The notes: generated from the sequence alone by a model not told the origin. A stretch of DNA of 64,000 nucleotides from Lachnoclostridium sp. (GCA_023664665.1 JAMPEY010000004.1:91743-155742), one strand, 5' to 3'. Counted from the first letter of the stretch, positions 27,010 through 35,847 are shown. Numbers and translations: made by a program.

Positions 27010-27288
27010 CTACCTCATTTCTTCGTACTTCTTTAACAGTTTGTCAGCAAAAGTGTTGGTATCTACAGAATAACTTCCGCTCTGGATTTTTGCTTTAATG
27101 GAAGCTGTCAGCTCTTCCCTTACATCGGGAGCGCTTGCAACTGCCGCCTTAGCCGTCTGATAATCTTTGCCCTGACTGCTGATCTGCAGCTGGTCGTTCG
27201 TACGGGTTCCGGCTTTGGCTTTCTTACTCTGGTTCACCTTTTGTGACTGATAAATCTGCTGTACTTGTGTGTAGGCCTCTATACGCAT
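27010..27288 (-). CDS. flgM: Anti-sigma-28 factor FlgM
   Basis: 92 residues. N-terminus 'MRIEAYTQVQQIYQSQKV' and C-terminal 'REELTASIKAKIQSGSYSVDTNTFADKLLKKY' match FlgM, where the C-terminal helices bind sigma-28. It is first in its operon, behind a SigD promoter, so it forms a negative loop on the sigma factor that transcribes it. AAAGGAGG lies 7 bases before the ATG. Confidence 0.93.
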   Translation of the reverse strand: MRIEAYTQVQQIYQSQKVNQSKKAKAGTRTNDQLQISSQGKDYQTAKAAVASAPDVREELTASIKAKIQSGSYSVDTNTFADKLLKKYEEMR

Positions 27289-27333
27289 ATGGATTCCTCC
27301 TTTCCATTATTACATCTGACTTACTTGTAATAA

Positions 27334-27360
27334 TTATCGGCGGTTTCCAAAAATACTTTA
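27334..27360 (-). promoter_or_regulatory. SigD (sigma-28) promoter of flgM operon
   Basis: TAAA-N15-GCCGATAA on the minus strand, an exact match to the sigma-28 consensus, about 45 bases upstream of flgM. Confidence 0.92.
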
Positions 27361-27379
27361 GGGCAGATTGCAAAAAAGA

Positions 27380-29140
27380 CTATTTCAATCTGTCCGCCAT
27401 CTCATAAAAATGACTATAAATCCCTTTCTTTTCCAACAATTGCCGGTGGCTGCCTTCCTCCACGATTCCCTCTTCCGTCAACACCAGAATCCTGTCCGAA
27501 TTTTTAATGCTGGACAATCTGTGGGCAATGGTCAGGGTGGTCCGTCCCTCTGACAGCTTCGCAAGAGAGCTTGCCACCGCGAATTCGCTTTCATTGTCAA
27601 GGGCAGAGGTAGCCTCGTCCAAAATAATAATGGGCGGATTTTTTAAAAATACTCTTGCGATACTGATTCTCTGCTTCTGCCCGCCGGACAGTTTAACGCC
27701 GCGCTCTCCCACATAAGTATGGTATCCATCCTTTAATTCCATAATGAAATCATGGGCGCCCGCCCTTTTTGCCGCCTCCTCCACCTCCGCTTCGGAAGCC
27801 TCCGGCTTTCCGTAAGCAATATTTTCATAGACGGTTCCCGAGAATAAATAAACATCCTGCTGTACAATGCCGATATTACCGCGCAGGCTTTTTAAGGTAA
27901 ATTCCTTGATATTTCTGCCATCCAGCAAAATCCTTCCCTGTGTGACATCATAAAACCGGGGAATCAGATTGCACAGAGTGGTCTTCCCTCCGCCGGAAGG
28001 TCCCACAATAGCCACCTTTTCCCCTGCCCCAATCTGCAGATTCAGTCCTTCAAATACTCTGTTATGGTCATCCTGATATTCAAAACCCACATTTTCAAAA
28101 ACAATGTTTCCCTTAGGATTTTTCAACTCCACCGCTCCCGGCTCGTCAAAAATTTCTATGTCCGCATCCAGAATCTCCAGAAAACGCTCAATGCCCGTCA
28201 TGCCCCGCTGAAACTGTTCGGCAAACTCAATAATGCGGCGTATCGTGGCGATCAGCGTGGTCACATACAGCATATACGCCACTAAGTCCCCCGGCGCAAT
28301 CAGTCCTTCTATCATAAAAAAGCCGCCTGCCACTACCACCGTCAGATACATCAGCCCGTCAAAAAGCTTCACTGTGGTCTGAAATTGCGCCATGTACCGG
28401 TAGGATTCCTTCTTGATGTCAAAAAACGCCCGATTGTCCCGCTCAAATTTCTCCGTCTCAATCTCCTCATTGGCAAACGCCTTGACTACCTTATGTCCTA
28501 AAAGACTGTCCTCAATCCGGGCATTCAATTCCCCAATCTGATACCGCTGCTTGCGGAATGCGGCTCTCATGCGGAAATTTAAAGCCATACATACCACGGT
28601 CATCAGGGGAACACATAAAAAAATCAACAGAGTCAGCCACAGATTCACGCCCGCCAGAATGAAAAAGGATATGAGCGTCTTGATTCCCGCAATAAAAAAC
28701 TCCTCCGGGCAATGGTGGGCAAACTCCGTCACATCAAACAAATCATTGGAAATACGCCCCATAATCTGTCCCACTTTTGTATTGTTATAATAAGTATTGG
28801 ACAGCCTCTGCAGATGTTCATAAGCATCACGCCGCATATCCGTCTCAATCTTCGCTCCCATCACATGTCCCATATCCGCCATGTAATAACCCGCAATACA
28901 ATCCACAATCCGAAGTATCAGATACAAAATCCCCAGACCGCCCACGGTCTTCATGGACAAGGCAGCCAAATCCCTTAACCCTTCATTGGTAATATAGCGC
29001 ATAATTAACGGCAGCACCAGCTCGCAGACCGTAGTCAGCGCCGCACAGAACAAATCCATGCACATTGTTTTTTTGTATTTCATTAAGTACGGTACAAACC
29101 TATGCAATAATTCTTTGGAAGCATACTGCTTTGATTCCAT
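27380..29140 (-). CDS. ABC transporter, fused permease and ATPase (exporter type)
   Basis: 586 residues. The N-terminal 320 residues carry about six membrane helices of the type 1 exporter fold. The ATPase domain has Walker A 'GPSGGGKTT', signature 'LSGGQKQR', Walker B 'IIILDEATSALD' and switch 'IAHRLS'. I chose ATG 29140 after GAGAGG. A half-size exporter of this kind works as a homodimer, or with a partner that is not present here. It is not flagellar as far as I can see. Substrate unknown. Confidence 0.88.
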   Translation of the reverse strand: MESKQYASKELLHRFVPYLMKYKKTMCMDLFCAALTTVCELVLPLIMRYITNEGLRDLAALSMKTVGGLGILYLILRIVDCIAGYYMADMGHVMGAKIETDMRRDAYEHLQRLSNTYYNNTKVGQIMGRISNDLFDVTEFAHHCPEEFFIAGIKTLISFFILAGVNLWLTLLIFLCVPLMTVVCMALNFRMRAAFRKQRYQIGELNARIEDSLLGHKVVKAFANEEIETEKFERDNRAFFDIKKESYRYMAQFQTTVKLFDGLMYLTVVVAGGFFMIEGLIAPGDLVAYMLYVTTLIATIRRIIEFAEQFQRGMTGIERFLEILDADIEIFDEPGAVELKNPKGNIVFENVGFEYQDDHNRVFEGLNLQIGAGEKVAIVGPSGGGKTTLCNLIPRFYDVTQGRILLDGRNIKEFTLKSLRGNIGIVQQDVYLFSGTVYENIAYGKPEASEAEVEEAAKRAGAHDFIMELKDGYHTYVGERGVKLSGGQKQRISIARVFLKNPPIIILDEATSALDNESEFAVASSLAKLSEGRTTLTIAHRLSSIKNSDRILVLTEEGIVEEGSHRQLLEKKGIYSHFYEMADRLK

Positions 29141-29217
29141 GATTTTTTCCTCTCTCAAAATATGAAAACAGCTTTCGATTTATTTTAAATTTATTATTTT
29201 TTGCATTTTCCTTTTTT

Positions 29218-29246
29218 ACTTTAACACCGCCATTTACCTCTGCCAA
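29218..29246 (-). promoter_or_regulatory. Candidate promoter of ABC exporter gene
   Basis: TTGGCA, 17 bases and TAAAGT on the minus strand, about 80 bases before the start. The -10 box is only four of six. Confidence 0.4.
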
Positions 29247-29298
29247 TGCTGTAAAATAGAAACTGGAAATTTCTTAATTGACACAAAGGAGGAGGCTC

Positions 29299-29703
29299 AT
29301 GGTGTCTGACATGACAATCGGTGAAATTCTGGCAGAACTTCGCACGGAAAGAGACATCTATCAAAAGGAGTTAGCCCTTTATTTAAATGTTTCCATTGCC
29401 ACAATCTCCAATTATGAAAAGGGCATTCATTATCCTGATTTGGAAACGCTTGGAAAATTGGCGGACTTTTTCGGTGTGACTACGGATTATCTTTTAAATC
29501 GAACCAAGTACCGTTATACTCCCACAGATTTAAACCGCTGTCTGACCAAGAATTATACGGCGGCGAATCTGCTCAACACCACTCTGGAACTGTCTCCGAA
29601 AGACCGCCGGCTTTTAGTGGATTATGCCGAACTTCTAAAGCTGCGCCAGCAGGTAAATGCAATGAAGCAGACACAAAATAGTGAAAAGGAGCATATCACT
29701 TAA
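29299..29703 (+). CDS. XRE-family transcriptional regulator
   Basis: 134 residues with an N-terminal Cro/C1-type helix-turn-helix: 'IGEILAELRTERDIYQKELALYLNVSIATISNYEKGIHYPDLETLGKLADFFGVTTDYLL', read in parts. The C-terminal 60 residues are helical, without a known ligand domain. ATG 29299 is chosen for AAAGGAGGAGG just upstream. It is divergent from the exporter gene and may control it or itself. Confidence 0.85.
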   Translation: MVSDMTIGEILAELRTERDIYQKELALYLNVSIATISNYEKGIHYPDLETLGKLADFFGVTTDYLLNRTKYRYTPTDLNRCLTKNYTAANLLNTTLELSPKDRRLLVDYAELLKLRQQVNAMKQTQNSEKEHIT

Positions 29704-29719
29704 CGGATAGCTCCTTTTT
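29684..29719. terminator. Bidirectional terminator between XRE gene and rplQ operon
   Basis: AAAAGGAGC/GCTCCTTTT, nine base pairs, with T-runs on both strands. It overlaps the stop of the XRE gene on the plus strand and lies 26 bases beyond the rplQ stop on the minus strand. Confidence 0.82.
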
Positions 29720-29744
29720 CCATATCATGCCGTTTACACAGACA

Positions 29745-30350
29745 TTATACCAATTCAAGCACTACTTCCATAGCTGCATCGCCCTTGCGCTGTCCCATCT
29801 TAATGATCCGGGTGTAGCCGCCCTTGCGGTCCGCATACTTAGGACCGTACTCATCAAACAGTTTTGCCACCAAATCAACCTTCTTGGTGTTTCTCTTTCT
29901 GCCGGCTGCTTCCATGGGCACATCCACAACAGGATTTAACACCCTAAGCATCTGGTGCCTTGCATGGAGTCTGGAAGGCAGATCTTTCTTGATTTCCTTC
30001 TCTACCTCATCGTAAACCGTAACCGTAACACCGTTCTCTATTCTGAGAATCTTGCCGTCCTTGTCGCGGTGAGTCTCGGAAAGAACCTTTCCGGTATCCT
30101 TGTCAACAATCTGTTTTACCCTCTTGCCGTCCTTGTCCTTGCGGGCAACCTTTGCGGTTACCTTAACAGTCTCATAGTTGTCCTTTTCCTTGACTGCCAA
30201 CGCAATCAGACCTTCTGCAATCTTTTTCACTTCCTTAGCCTTAGCCTCGGTGGTAACAATCTTTCCATGATAAATCAAAGCCGTTACCTGATTTCTCAAT
30301 AATGCCTTTCTCTGGGCAGATGTTCTGCCGAGCTTCCTATACTTTGCCAT
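29745..30350 (-). CDS. rplQ: 50S ribosomal protein L17, with a lineage-type insertion
   Basis: 201 residues; typical bacterial L17 is about 120-130. The ends are standard ('[20 protein letters not shown]', '[27 protein letters not shown]' read in parts). Between about residues 53 and 125 there is an inserted charged segment with '[20 protein letters not shown]' and '[18 protein letters not shown]', which looks like repeated beta hairpins. The frame is continuous and codon use is similar to the neighbours. The start was set at 30350 by family match. It ends the alpha operon. Confidence 0.95.
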   Translation of the reverse strand: MAKYRKLGRTSAQRKALLRNQVTALIYHGKIVTTEAKAKEVKKIAEGLIALAVKEKDNYETVKVTAKVARKDKDGKRVKQIVDKDTGKVLSETHRDKDGKILRIENGVTVTVYDEVEKEIKKDLPSRLHARHQMLRVLNPVVDVPMEAAGRKRNTKKVDLVAKLFDEYGPKYADRKGGYTRIIKMGQRKGDAAMEVVLELV

Positions 30351-30402
30351 GTTATCTTCCTTTCTCCGTTCATGGTACATCCGGCCACGCCTTTTGGACT
30401 TA

Positions 30403-30502
30403 CTTACCGAATGTCTGAGGCATGAAACGCCTGTTTTTATTGCCATTTAGAGATGCCACATATGCGCCCGCCGGACTTACCATATGTGGGAGCGAAATCT
30501 CT
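30403..30502 (-). other. rpoA-rplQ spacer with a large stem-loop
   Basis: Starting 5 bases after the rpoA stop, the RNA can pair AGAGAU/AUCUCU and CCACAUAUG/CAUAUGUGG with an asymmetric bulge between. The layout of outer stem, bulge and apical stem is that of the other intercistronic elements, but the sequence is not obviously related and no T-run follows. Confidence 0.55.
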
Positions 30503-30507
30503 GCTCG

Positions 30508-31464
30508 CTATTCCTCGCTGGAATTCAGCTGCAAGCCTAACTCTTTCAGCTTTGCCAGCACTTCTTCCAACGACTTGCGTCCCAGATTACGAACCTTCAT
30601 CATATCCTCGGAAGTTCTGTTGGTCAGTTCTTCCACGGTATTAATTCCGGCTCTCTTCAGACAGTTGTAGGAACGAACGGAAAGCTCAAGCTCGTCGATG
30701 CTCATCTCCAGAACTTTTTCCTTCTCGTCATCTTCCTTCTCTATCATAACTTCCGCATTTTTTGCGTTCTCGGACAAATCAATAAAGAGTTTCAAATGCT
30801 CGCTGAGCACTTTCGCAGCAAGACTGACTGCCTCGTCCGGAATCAAGGTTCCGTTCGTCCAGACATCCAATGTCAGTTTGTCATAATCCGTACTCTGACC
30901 TACACGGGTATTCTCTACCGTAACATTCACCCTCTCCACAGGAGTATAGATGGAGTCAACGGCAATCACGCCAATCGGTAAATCTTCGTGTTTATTTTTT
31001 TCTGCGCTTACATAGCCTCTGCCCTTGGTAATGGTCAGTTCCATGTAAAGCTTGGCATCCTTGCCGCTCAATGTAGCAATCACCAAATCGGGATTCAAAA
31101 TTTCAATATCCTGATCCACCTGAATATCGGATGCCTTGATAACACCTTCGCCTTCAAACTCAATATAGGCAGTCTTATCTTCATTGGTCTCGCTGTTATT
31201 TTTAATGGCAAGACTCTTGATATTCATGATAATCTCGGTTACATCTTCTTTGATTCCCGGAATGGAGCTGAATTCATGAAGAACACCTTCTATTTTCACC
31301 TGACTCACCGCAACACCGGGAAGAGAAGACAGCATAATTCTTCTCAAAGAGTTGCCCAGAGTAATTCCGTAGCCTCTTTCCAAAGGCTTTACCACGAATT
31401 TACCGTATTTCTTGTCTTCTGAAATCTCAGTAACCTCAATATTCGGTCTCTCAAAATCAAACAC
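30508..31464 (-). CDS. rpoA: RNA polymerase alpha subunit
   Basis: 318 residues. The N-terminal assembly domain has '[31 protein letters not shown]', read in parts; the C-terminal domain has '[19 protein letters not shown]' and '[21 protein letters not shown]', which binds UP-element DNA and activators. Position after rpsD and before rplQ is canonical. Confidence 0.98.
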   Translation of the reverse strand: MFDFERPNIEVTEISEDKKYGKFVVKPLERGYGITLGNSLRRIMLSSLPGVAVSQVKIEGVLHEFSSIPGIKEDVTEIIMNIKSLAIKNNSETNEDKTAYIEFEGEGVIKASDIQVDQDIEILNPDLVIATLSGKDAKLYMELTITKGRGYVSAEKNKHEDLPIGVIAVDSIYTPVERVNVTVENTRVGQSTDYDKLTLDVWTNGTLIPDEAVSLAAKVLSEHLKLFIDLSENAKNAEVMIEKEDDEKEKVLEMSIDELELSVRSYNCLKRAGINTVEELTNRTSEDMMKVRNLGRKSLEEVLAKLKELGLQLNSSEE

Positions 31465-31509
31465 TGCAAATACCCTCCTTTACGAACATCCTTATAAATG
31501 TGCCGTTTA

Positions 31510-32103
31510 TTACTTAGAGTACAGCTCGACAATCAACATTTCATTTACAGGAACATCAATCATCTCTCTGGTAGGAAGGTTCTTGATGGTTCCCTTGAAG
31601 TTCTCAATGTCAACATCCATCCATTCGGGTACTAATCTGCCTGCGGTTACTTCAAGGATATCCTTGTATCTCTGCATGGATTTTGCCTTCTCCTTGATTT
31701 CAATAACATCGCCTGCCTTGATTAAATAAGAAGGGATATTCACCTGCTTACCGTTTACCAAAACATGCTTATGTCCGACAACCTGTCTTGCCTCTCTTCT
31801 GGTTCTCGCAAAGCCCATTCTGAAGATTACATTATCCAATCTGCTCTCCAGCATAACCATCAGATTTTCACCGGTCATGCCCTTCATTCTGTCGGCTTTC
31901 TCATAGTAATTTCTGAAAGGCTTCTCCAATACGCCATAGATAAACTTTGCCTTCTGCTTCTCTCTCAGCTGAAGTCCATATTCACTTACTTTCTTTCCTG
32001 CTCTCGGTGAAGTTCTTTTAGACTTCTTGTCATAGCCCAAATAGGAAGGCTCAAGGCCGAGAGCTCTGCATCTTTTTAATACGGGTACGCGATTTACTGC
32101 CAT
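31510..32103 (-). CDS. rpsD: 30S ribosomal protein S4
   Basis: 197 residues with '[13 protein letters not shown]' and the S4 RNA-binding domain '[24 protein letters not shown]'. The N-terminus has no four-cysteine zinc site, so this is the zinc-free type. In this operon rpsD sits between rpsK and rpoA, as in Clostridia; in Bacillus it is elsewhere. Confidence 0.97.
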   Translation of the reverse strand: MAVNRVPVLKRCRALGLEPSYLGYDKKSKRTSPRAGKKVSEYGLQLREKQKAKFIYGVLEKPFRNYYEKADRMKGMTGENLMVMLESRLDNVIFRMGFARTRREARQVVGHKHVLVNGKQVNIPSYLIKAGDVIEIKEKAKSMQRYKDILEVTAGRLVPEWMDVDIENFKGTIKNLPTREMIDVPVNEMLIVELYSK

Positions 32104-32206
32104 TTTGATTTCTCCTTATAATATTGTTTACAGTGCCTGGTGACAGGCGCTTTGCCTTCTATCCGGCACTTTCTTCCAACACAGTTACATTGCCGCAAAC
32201 GATAAA

Positions 32207-32602
32207 CTATACACGGCGGCGCTTGGGAGGACGGCATCCGTTGTGAGGAACCGGAGTTACATCACAAATGCTTACGACCTCAAGTCCTGCTGCGGACAAT
32301 GCCCTGATTGCCGCTTCCCGTCCCGAACCGGGACCCTTTACAAATACATCGACGGATTTCAATCCATGTACTAAAGCAGCCTTGGTAGCCGTTTCAGCCG
32401 CCATCTGTGCAGCATATGGAGTAGATTTCCTTGAACCTCTAAAGCCAAGACCGCCGGCACTTGCCCAGCTCAGCGCATTTCCTTCGGTATCTGTCAATGT
32501 AACGATTGTATTATTGAAAGATGCCTGAATATGTGCCTGTCCCCGTTCAACGTTTTTCTTGACACGCTTCTTTGTTACTTTCTTTGCAACAGTTTTTGCC
32601 AT
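32207..32602 (-). CDS. rpsK: 30S ribosomal protein S11
   Basis: 131 residues with '[20 protein letters not shown]' and the C-terminal '[16 protein letters not shown]', the standard S11 ends. It is separated from rpsM by a 105-base gap that holds a hairpin. Confidence 0.98.
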   Translation of the reverse strand: MAKTVAKKVTKKRVKKNVERGQAHIQASFNNTIVTLTDTEGNALSWASAGGLGFRGSRKSTPYAAQMAAETATKAALVHGLKSVDVFVKGPGSGREAAIRALSAAGLEVVSICDVTPVPHNGCRPPKRRRV

Positions 32603-32666
32603 TTTAAACTAACCTACTTTCTCCTAAAATTTACTGTTTGTTAATAATAATAGCTTATTTCTTTTT

Positions 32667-32702
32667 GTTAGCTAGGGTTCGCAAAGCGAACTAATGCTTA
32701 CC
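32667..32702 (-). other. Hairpin in rpsM-rpsK spacer
   Basis: Six bases after the rpsM stop, the RNA pairs GUAAGC with GCUAAC (one A-A mismatch), leaves a 4/4 internal loop, then GUUCGC/GCGAAC with a UUU loop. It resembles the layout of the intercistronic elements but is shorter. No T-run, so it is not a terminator. Confidence 0.5.
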
Positions 32703-32707
32703 TTCAC

Positions 32708-33079
32708 CTACTTCTTTTTGTTTGCAACAGTTCGCTTGGGTCCCTTGCGGGTCCTTGCGTTATTCTTGGTGTTCTGTCCGCGGACAGGAAGTCCCTTACG
32801 ATGACGGATGCCGCGATAACATCCAATTTCCTGAAGTCTCTTGATATTCAGGGCGATTTCTCTTCTCAAGTCACCCTCTACCATGACTCCCAGCTTGTCA
32901 ATCGCTTCGGTAATCTTCTTCACTTCTTCATCGGTGATATCTCTCACTCTTGTGTCAGGATTTACACCTGCCAACTCCAAAATTTTGTTGGAAGTCGGTC
33001 TGCCGATACCATAAATATAGGTCAAACCGATTTCAATTCGTTTTTCTCTGGGTAAGTCTACACCTTCGATACGAGCCAT
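32708..33079 (-). CDS. rpsM: 30S ribosomal protein S13
   Basis: 123 residues with '[26 protein letters not shown]' and '[22 protein letters not shown]', typical S13. AGGAGGAAACG-like site before the ATG. Its upstream gap of 420 bases is the largest in the operon. Confidence 0.98.
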   Translation of the reverse strand: MARIEGVDLPREKRIEIGLTYIYGIGRPTSNKILELAGVNPDTRVRDITDEEVKKITEAIDKLGVMVEGDLRREIALNIKRLQEIGCYRGIRHRKGLPVRGQNTKNNARTRKGPKRTVANKKK

Positions 33080-33497
33080 TTACGTTTCCTCCATTTTCCT
33101 TGCGTTTTTCGTTTTTTGAAAAATACGCCGCGTACTTTGGTCTGTCAATTGTACGCTTTTCAAGTTACTAATTGATTGGGGCTTCCACCCAACCGGACGC
33201 CTATCCGATCTTTCCAAAACATTTTTTAACTTCCGTCTAAAAACAAAACATAGATTTTCAAATCATGTCCTTTATGATTTATCATGCCTTTTATGATTTA
33301 ATCATGTCTTTTATGGTTTTAGAAAATCTTTTCGTTTTGGTATCAACAAGTAATCTCCCATAAGCCCTATCCGTCTTTATGATAATCGGCGCATTCAAAG
33401 GTACGCCGGTTCAGCCGCACATAATAACCGGACAGGAACTCACATGCTTGAACCGCCCAACCCGTTAAACCTACAGGTCAGGTTCGTCAACCGGTGA
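33080..33497 (-). other. rpmJ-rpsM spacer, 418 bases without a gene
   Basis: No open frame here looks coding. The spacer holds three things: a tandem-repeat stem-loop (33244-33334); a possible long-range pairing GAUAAUC/GAUUAUC and CCGGUU/AACCGG that joins 33381-33411 with 33489-33502 and includes the rpmJ stop; and, nearer rpsM, GCGUAC/GUACGC within the last 60 bases. It may be a regulatory leader for S13, S11 and S4. Confidence 0.5.
33244..33334 (-). repeat. Intercistronic element, tandem-repeat variant
   Basis: RNA stem AGAUUUUC/GAAAAUCU (33322-33329 with 33252-33259), followed on the 5' side by UAA as in the copy at 39367. In place of a short apical stem it carries about three units of 17-21 bases containing CAUGAU and AUCAUAAA, which can form small hairpins. 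Confidence 0.5.
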
Positions 33498-33611
33498 TTA
33501 TCCCTGTCTCTGCTTATGCTTCGGATTCTCGCAGATTACTCTGATGCGTCCTTTTCTCTTGATGATTTTGCACTTTTCGCAAATCGGTTTTACTGATGAT
33601 CTGACTTTCAT
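33498..33611 (-). CDS. rpmJ: 50S ribosomal protein L36
   Basis: 37 residues, [20 protein letters not shown] then [17 protein letters not shown]. This is the L36 form with a CxxC...C...H zinc site (Cys11, Cys14, Cys27, His32). AAAGGAGGGTTTGAG precedes the ATG. Gene order infA-rpmJ-rpsM is universal. Confidence 0.97.
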   Translation of the reverse strand: MKVRSSVKPICEKCKIIKRKGRIRVICENPKHKQRQG

Positions 33612-33644
33612 CTCAAACCCTCCTTTCAAAAAAGACCGTTTTAC

Positions 33645-33673
33645 ATTATAACACAACCCCCTGCTGTTTGCAA
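33645..33673 (-). promoter_or_regulatory. Sigma-A promoter before rpmJ
   Basis: TTGCAA, 17 bases, TATAAT on the minus strand, about 30 bases upstream of rpmJ. The -35 and part of the spacer lie in an inverted repeat AACCCC/GGGGTT (about 33656-33680) that could also form a hairpin in read-through RNA. It would give rpmJ-rpsM-rpsK-rpsD-rpoA-rplQ a promoter of their own. Confidence 0.75.
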
Positions 33674-33713
33674 GGGGTTATATCCATTTTACAATAAATA
33701 TTTTTATAAAACT

Positions 33714-33932
33714 CTATTTGTCCCTCCAGATAATGCGTCCCTTACTCAAATCATAGGGAGATAATTCCAAAGTCACTTTATCACCCGGCAAAATACGGAT
33801 AAAATTCTGGCGCAGCTTACCGCTGATAGTTGCAAGCACACGATGACCGTTCTCCAGTTCCACACGGAACATGGTGTTTGGCAGTTTCTCCACAACGATT
33901 CCCTCGATTTCGATTACATCACTTTTAGACAT
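33714..33932 (-). CDS. infA: Translation initiation factor IF-1
   Basis: 72 residues, the family length, with '[25 protein letters not shown]' and '[20 protein letters not shown]'-type residues: a single S1/OB domain that binds the 30S A site. GGAGGG precedes the ATG. It lies 16 bases after the KOW gene. Confidence 0.98.
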   Translation of the reverse strand: MSKSDVIEIEGIVVEKLPNTMFRVELENGHRVLATISGKLRQNFIRILPGDKVTLELSPYDLSKGRIIWRDK

Positions 33933-33948
33933 ACCATCCCTCCACTTT

Positions 33949-34227
33949 CTATTCTTGCTTTAAATATTGCTTGATTTCATATTTGATTTCTTCATCCGTT
34001 ATCTGTGCGCTTGCCGCTGTCCCCGTAAGCTTTTTTAAAAGTTCATTGCCCACCGTGCGGTTGATAATCTGTATATGCTTTTTGCGCTTACGCTTGGGCG
34101 CTTCCACTTTTTTTAACCGCCCGTCGCTGAGATAGACAAAGTCTCCCTCTTCACCCACGATAACATAATATTGCCCCTTATCATGACCTGCCTTGGAAAT
34201 CACAAAATTTCCTATCTTAAACTCCAT
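33949..34227 (-). CDS. KOW-domain RNA-binding protein
   Basis: 92 residues. The N-terminus '[50 protein letters not shown]', read in parts, is an L14e/L27e-like KOW fold. This gene is common between map and infA in Clostridia. It probably binds ribosomal RNA; a firm function is not known to me. Confidence 0.85.
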   Translation of the reverse strand: MEFKIGNFVISKAGHDKGQYYVIVGEEGDFVYLSDGRLKKVEAPKRKRKKHIQIINRTVGNELLKKLTGTAASAQITDEEIKYEIKQYLKQE

Positions 34228-34322
34228 ATCTCTTATATTCCTTCCGACCGAATCCCGCCCTTGCCCGCAAAGCAGCCCTTACCGTGAAAGATGGCTGCGC
34301 GTCCGGATGCATAGGCGTTTTG

Positions 34323-35075
34323 TTAATACAGGGTCAGAATCTCCGGCTCGCCGTCCGTAATCAAAATCGTATTTTCGTAATGCGCCGACCACGACCCATC
34401 CTCCGTCACCACGGTCCAATCATCATCCAGCCATACCACATCGGGATCTCCCATATTAATCATAGGCTCCACCGCAAGGGTCATCCCCGCCCGGAGTTTG
34501 ATTCCCCGGCTGCGTTTGGCATAGTTGGGAATCTCCGGAGCTTCATGAAGTTTTCTGCCGATTCCGTGACCTACTAAATCCCGCACAATTCCATAACCGT
34601 GAGGTTTCACATAGGCATCTATGGCATTGGAGATATCATGGAGATGATTGCCTGCTTTTGCCATTTTTATTCCCGCAAAAAAGCTTTCTCTCGTGACATC
34701 AATCAATTTCTGTGCCTCAGGAGTAATCTGTCCTACCCCATAGGTTCTTGCCGCATCGGAATGATATCCCTGATAAATCAGCCCCGCGTCCAGACTGACG
34801 ATATCACCTTCCTGTAAAATACGGTGTTCGCTGGGAATCCCATGAACCACCTCATCATTGACGGACACACATATGCTGGCAGGATAGCCGTTATAATTTT
34901 TAAAATTAGGGACACAGCCCAATTTGTGAATCAGTTTTTCTCCCAGCGTATCAATGTCCAGAGTGGATATGCCCGGACGAATGCTCTCTCCCAGCTCCTT
35001 ATGTACAATAGCCAACAGTCTGCAGGATTCACGCATCAGTTCTATTTCCCGTTCCGACTTAATTGTCACGCCCAT
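34323..35075 (-). CDS. map: Methionine aminopeptidase, type I
   Basis: About 250 residues with the metal-site blocks 'SLDAGLIYQGYHSDAARTYGVG' (two Asp), 'VGHGIGRKLHEAPEIPNY' (His) and a final 'TEDGSWSAHYENTILIT' with Glu. It removes the initiator Met from nascent proteins. I set the start at 35075 because family members begin near 'GVTIKSEREIELMRE'. An ATG at 35123 overlapping the adk stop (ATGA) is in frame and may be used by coupling. Confidence 0.95.
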   Translation of the reverse strand: MGVTIKSEREIELMRESCRLLAIVHKELGESIRPGISTLDIDTLGEKLIHKLGCVPNFKNYNGYPASICVSVNDEVVHGIPSEHRILQEGDIVSLDAGLIYQGYHSDAARTYGVGQITPEAQKLIDVTRESFFAGIKMAKAGNHLHDISNAIDAYVKPHGYGIVRDLVGHGIGRKLHEAPEIPNYAKRSRGIKLRAGMTLAVEPMINMGDPDVVWLDDDWTVVTEDGSWSAHYENTILITDGEPEILTLY

Positions 35076-35119
35076 TTCAAAACCATACTTCCTTTTTATA
35101 GATTTACCGTCATGCCGCT

Positions 35120-35761
35120 TCATCCTAAGATTGCCGTAATAGCCTCAAATACATCCTTCATATCCATAGTGCCGTCCACGGTTTTTAAAACACCCTTTTC
35201 GGTATAAAAATCAATCAACGGCTGAGTCTGCTCGTGGTATACCTTCAAGCGGTTCTGCACCGTCTCCGGTTTGTCATCATCGCGCAGCACCAGTTCCTTT
35301 CCGCAGGCATCACAGACTCCCTCTTTTTTGGGAGGGACATTTACAATATGATAGGTTGCCCCACACGCAAGGCAAGCCCGTCTGCCGGACATCCTCTTTA
35401 CGATATTTTCATCCGGCACATCTACATTGACAGCATAATCAATGGCGTCTCCAAGCTCCGTAAGCGCCTTATCCAGCACATTCGCCTGAGGAATATTTCT
35501 GGGAAATCCGTCCAAAACATAACCCTTTTCACAATCCGGCTGTGCCACTCTGTCCAAAAGAATCTTTACCGTCAATTCGTCCGGAACCAAAAGTCCCTGA
35601 TCCATGTACTTTTTGGCTTCCATGCCAAGTTCCGTACCGTTCTTAATATTTGCGCGGAAAATATCCCCCGTGGATACATGGGGAATCCCATACTTTTCCG
35701 CAATCATTTTTGCCTGAGTTCCTTTTCCTGCGCCCGGCGCGCCCAACATAATAATTTTCAA
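35120..35761 (-). CDS. adk: Adenylate kinase, TTG start
   Basis: 213 residues. P-loop 'GAPGAGKGTQA', NMP-binding 'STGDIFRANI' and 'DGFPRN', and a lid with zinc cysteines 'CLACGATYHIVNVPPKKEGVCDACG' (read in parts), the Gram-positive zinc form. The start is TTG 35761 with GGAGG 7 bases upstream; no better ATG exists, since the next in-frame ATG lies within the first strand. It makes ADP from AMP and ATP. Confidence 0.96.
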   Translation of the reverse strand: MKIIMLGAPGAGKGTQAKMIAEKYGIPHVSTGDIFRANIKNGTELGMEAKKYMDQGLLVPDELTVKILLDRVAQPDCEKGYVLDGFPRNIPQANVLDKALTELGDAIDYAVNVDVPDENIVKRMSGRRACLACGATYHIVNVPPKKEGVCDACGKELVLRDDDKPETVQNRLKVYHEQTQPLIDFYTEKGVLKTVDGTMDMKDVFEAITAILG

Positions 35762-35815
35762 ATTTATACCTCCCTGCACACTTTAGCACGCATATCAATC
35801 TTCAAATATAACACA

Positions 35816-35847
35816 CGCATTCGGATAGGAATGCTCATCCGAATGCG
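35816..35847 (-). other. Perfect hairpin in secY-adk spacer
   Basis: CGCATTCGGAT/ATCCGAATGCG, 11 base pairs with a 10-base loop, 15 bases after the secY stop. The following bases are only moderately T-rich, so it may slow or attenuate rather than end transcription before adk. Confidence 0.6.

Noticed and set aside
33121-33165. Another AAAGUAC match near rpsM that might be a further element copy
   Set aside because: The flanking bases do not make the apical stem; GCGUAC/GUACGC uses the GUAC itself for pairing, so it is not the same structure.
33252-33329. Short regular repeats that could suggest a CRISPR-like array
   Set aside because: Units are about 20 bases with no unique spacers and no cas genes; they form one stem-loop.
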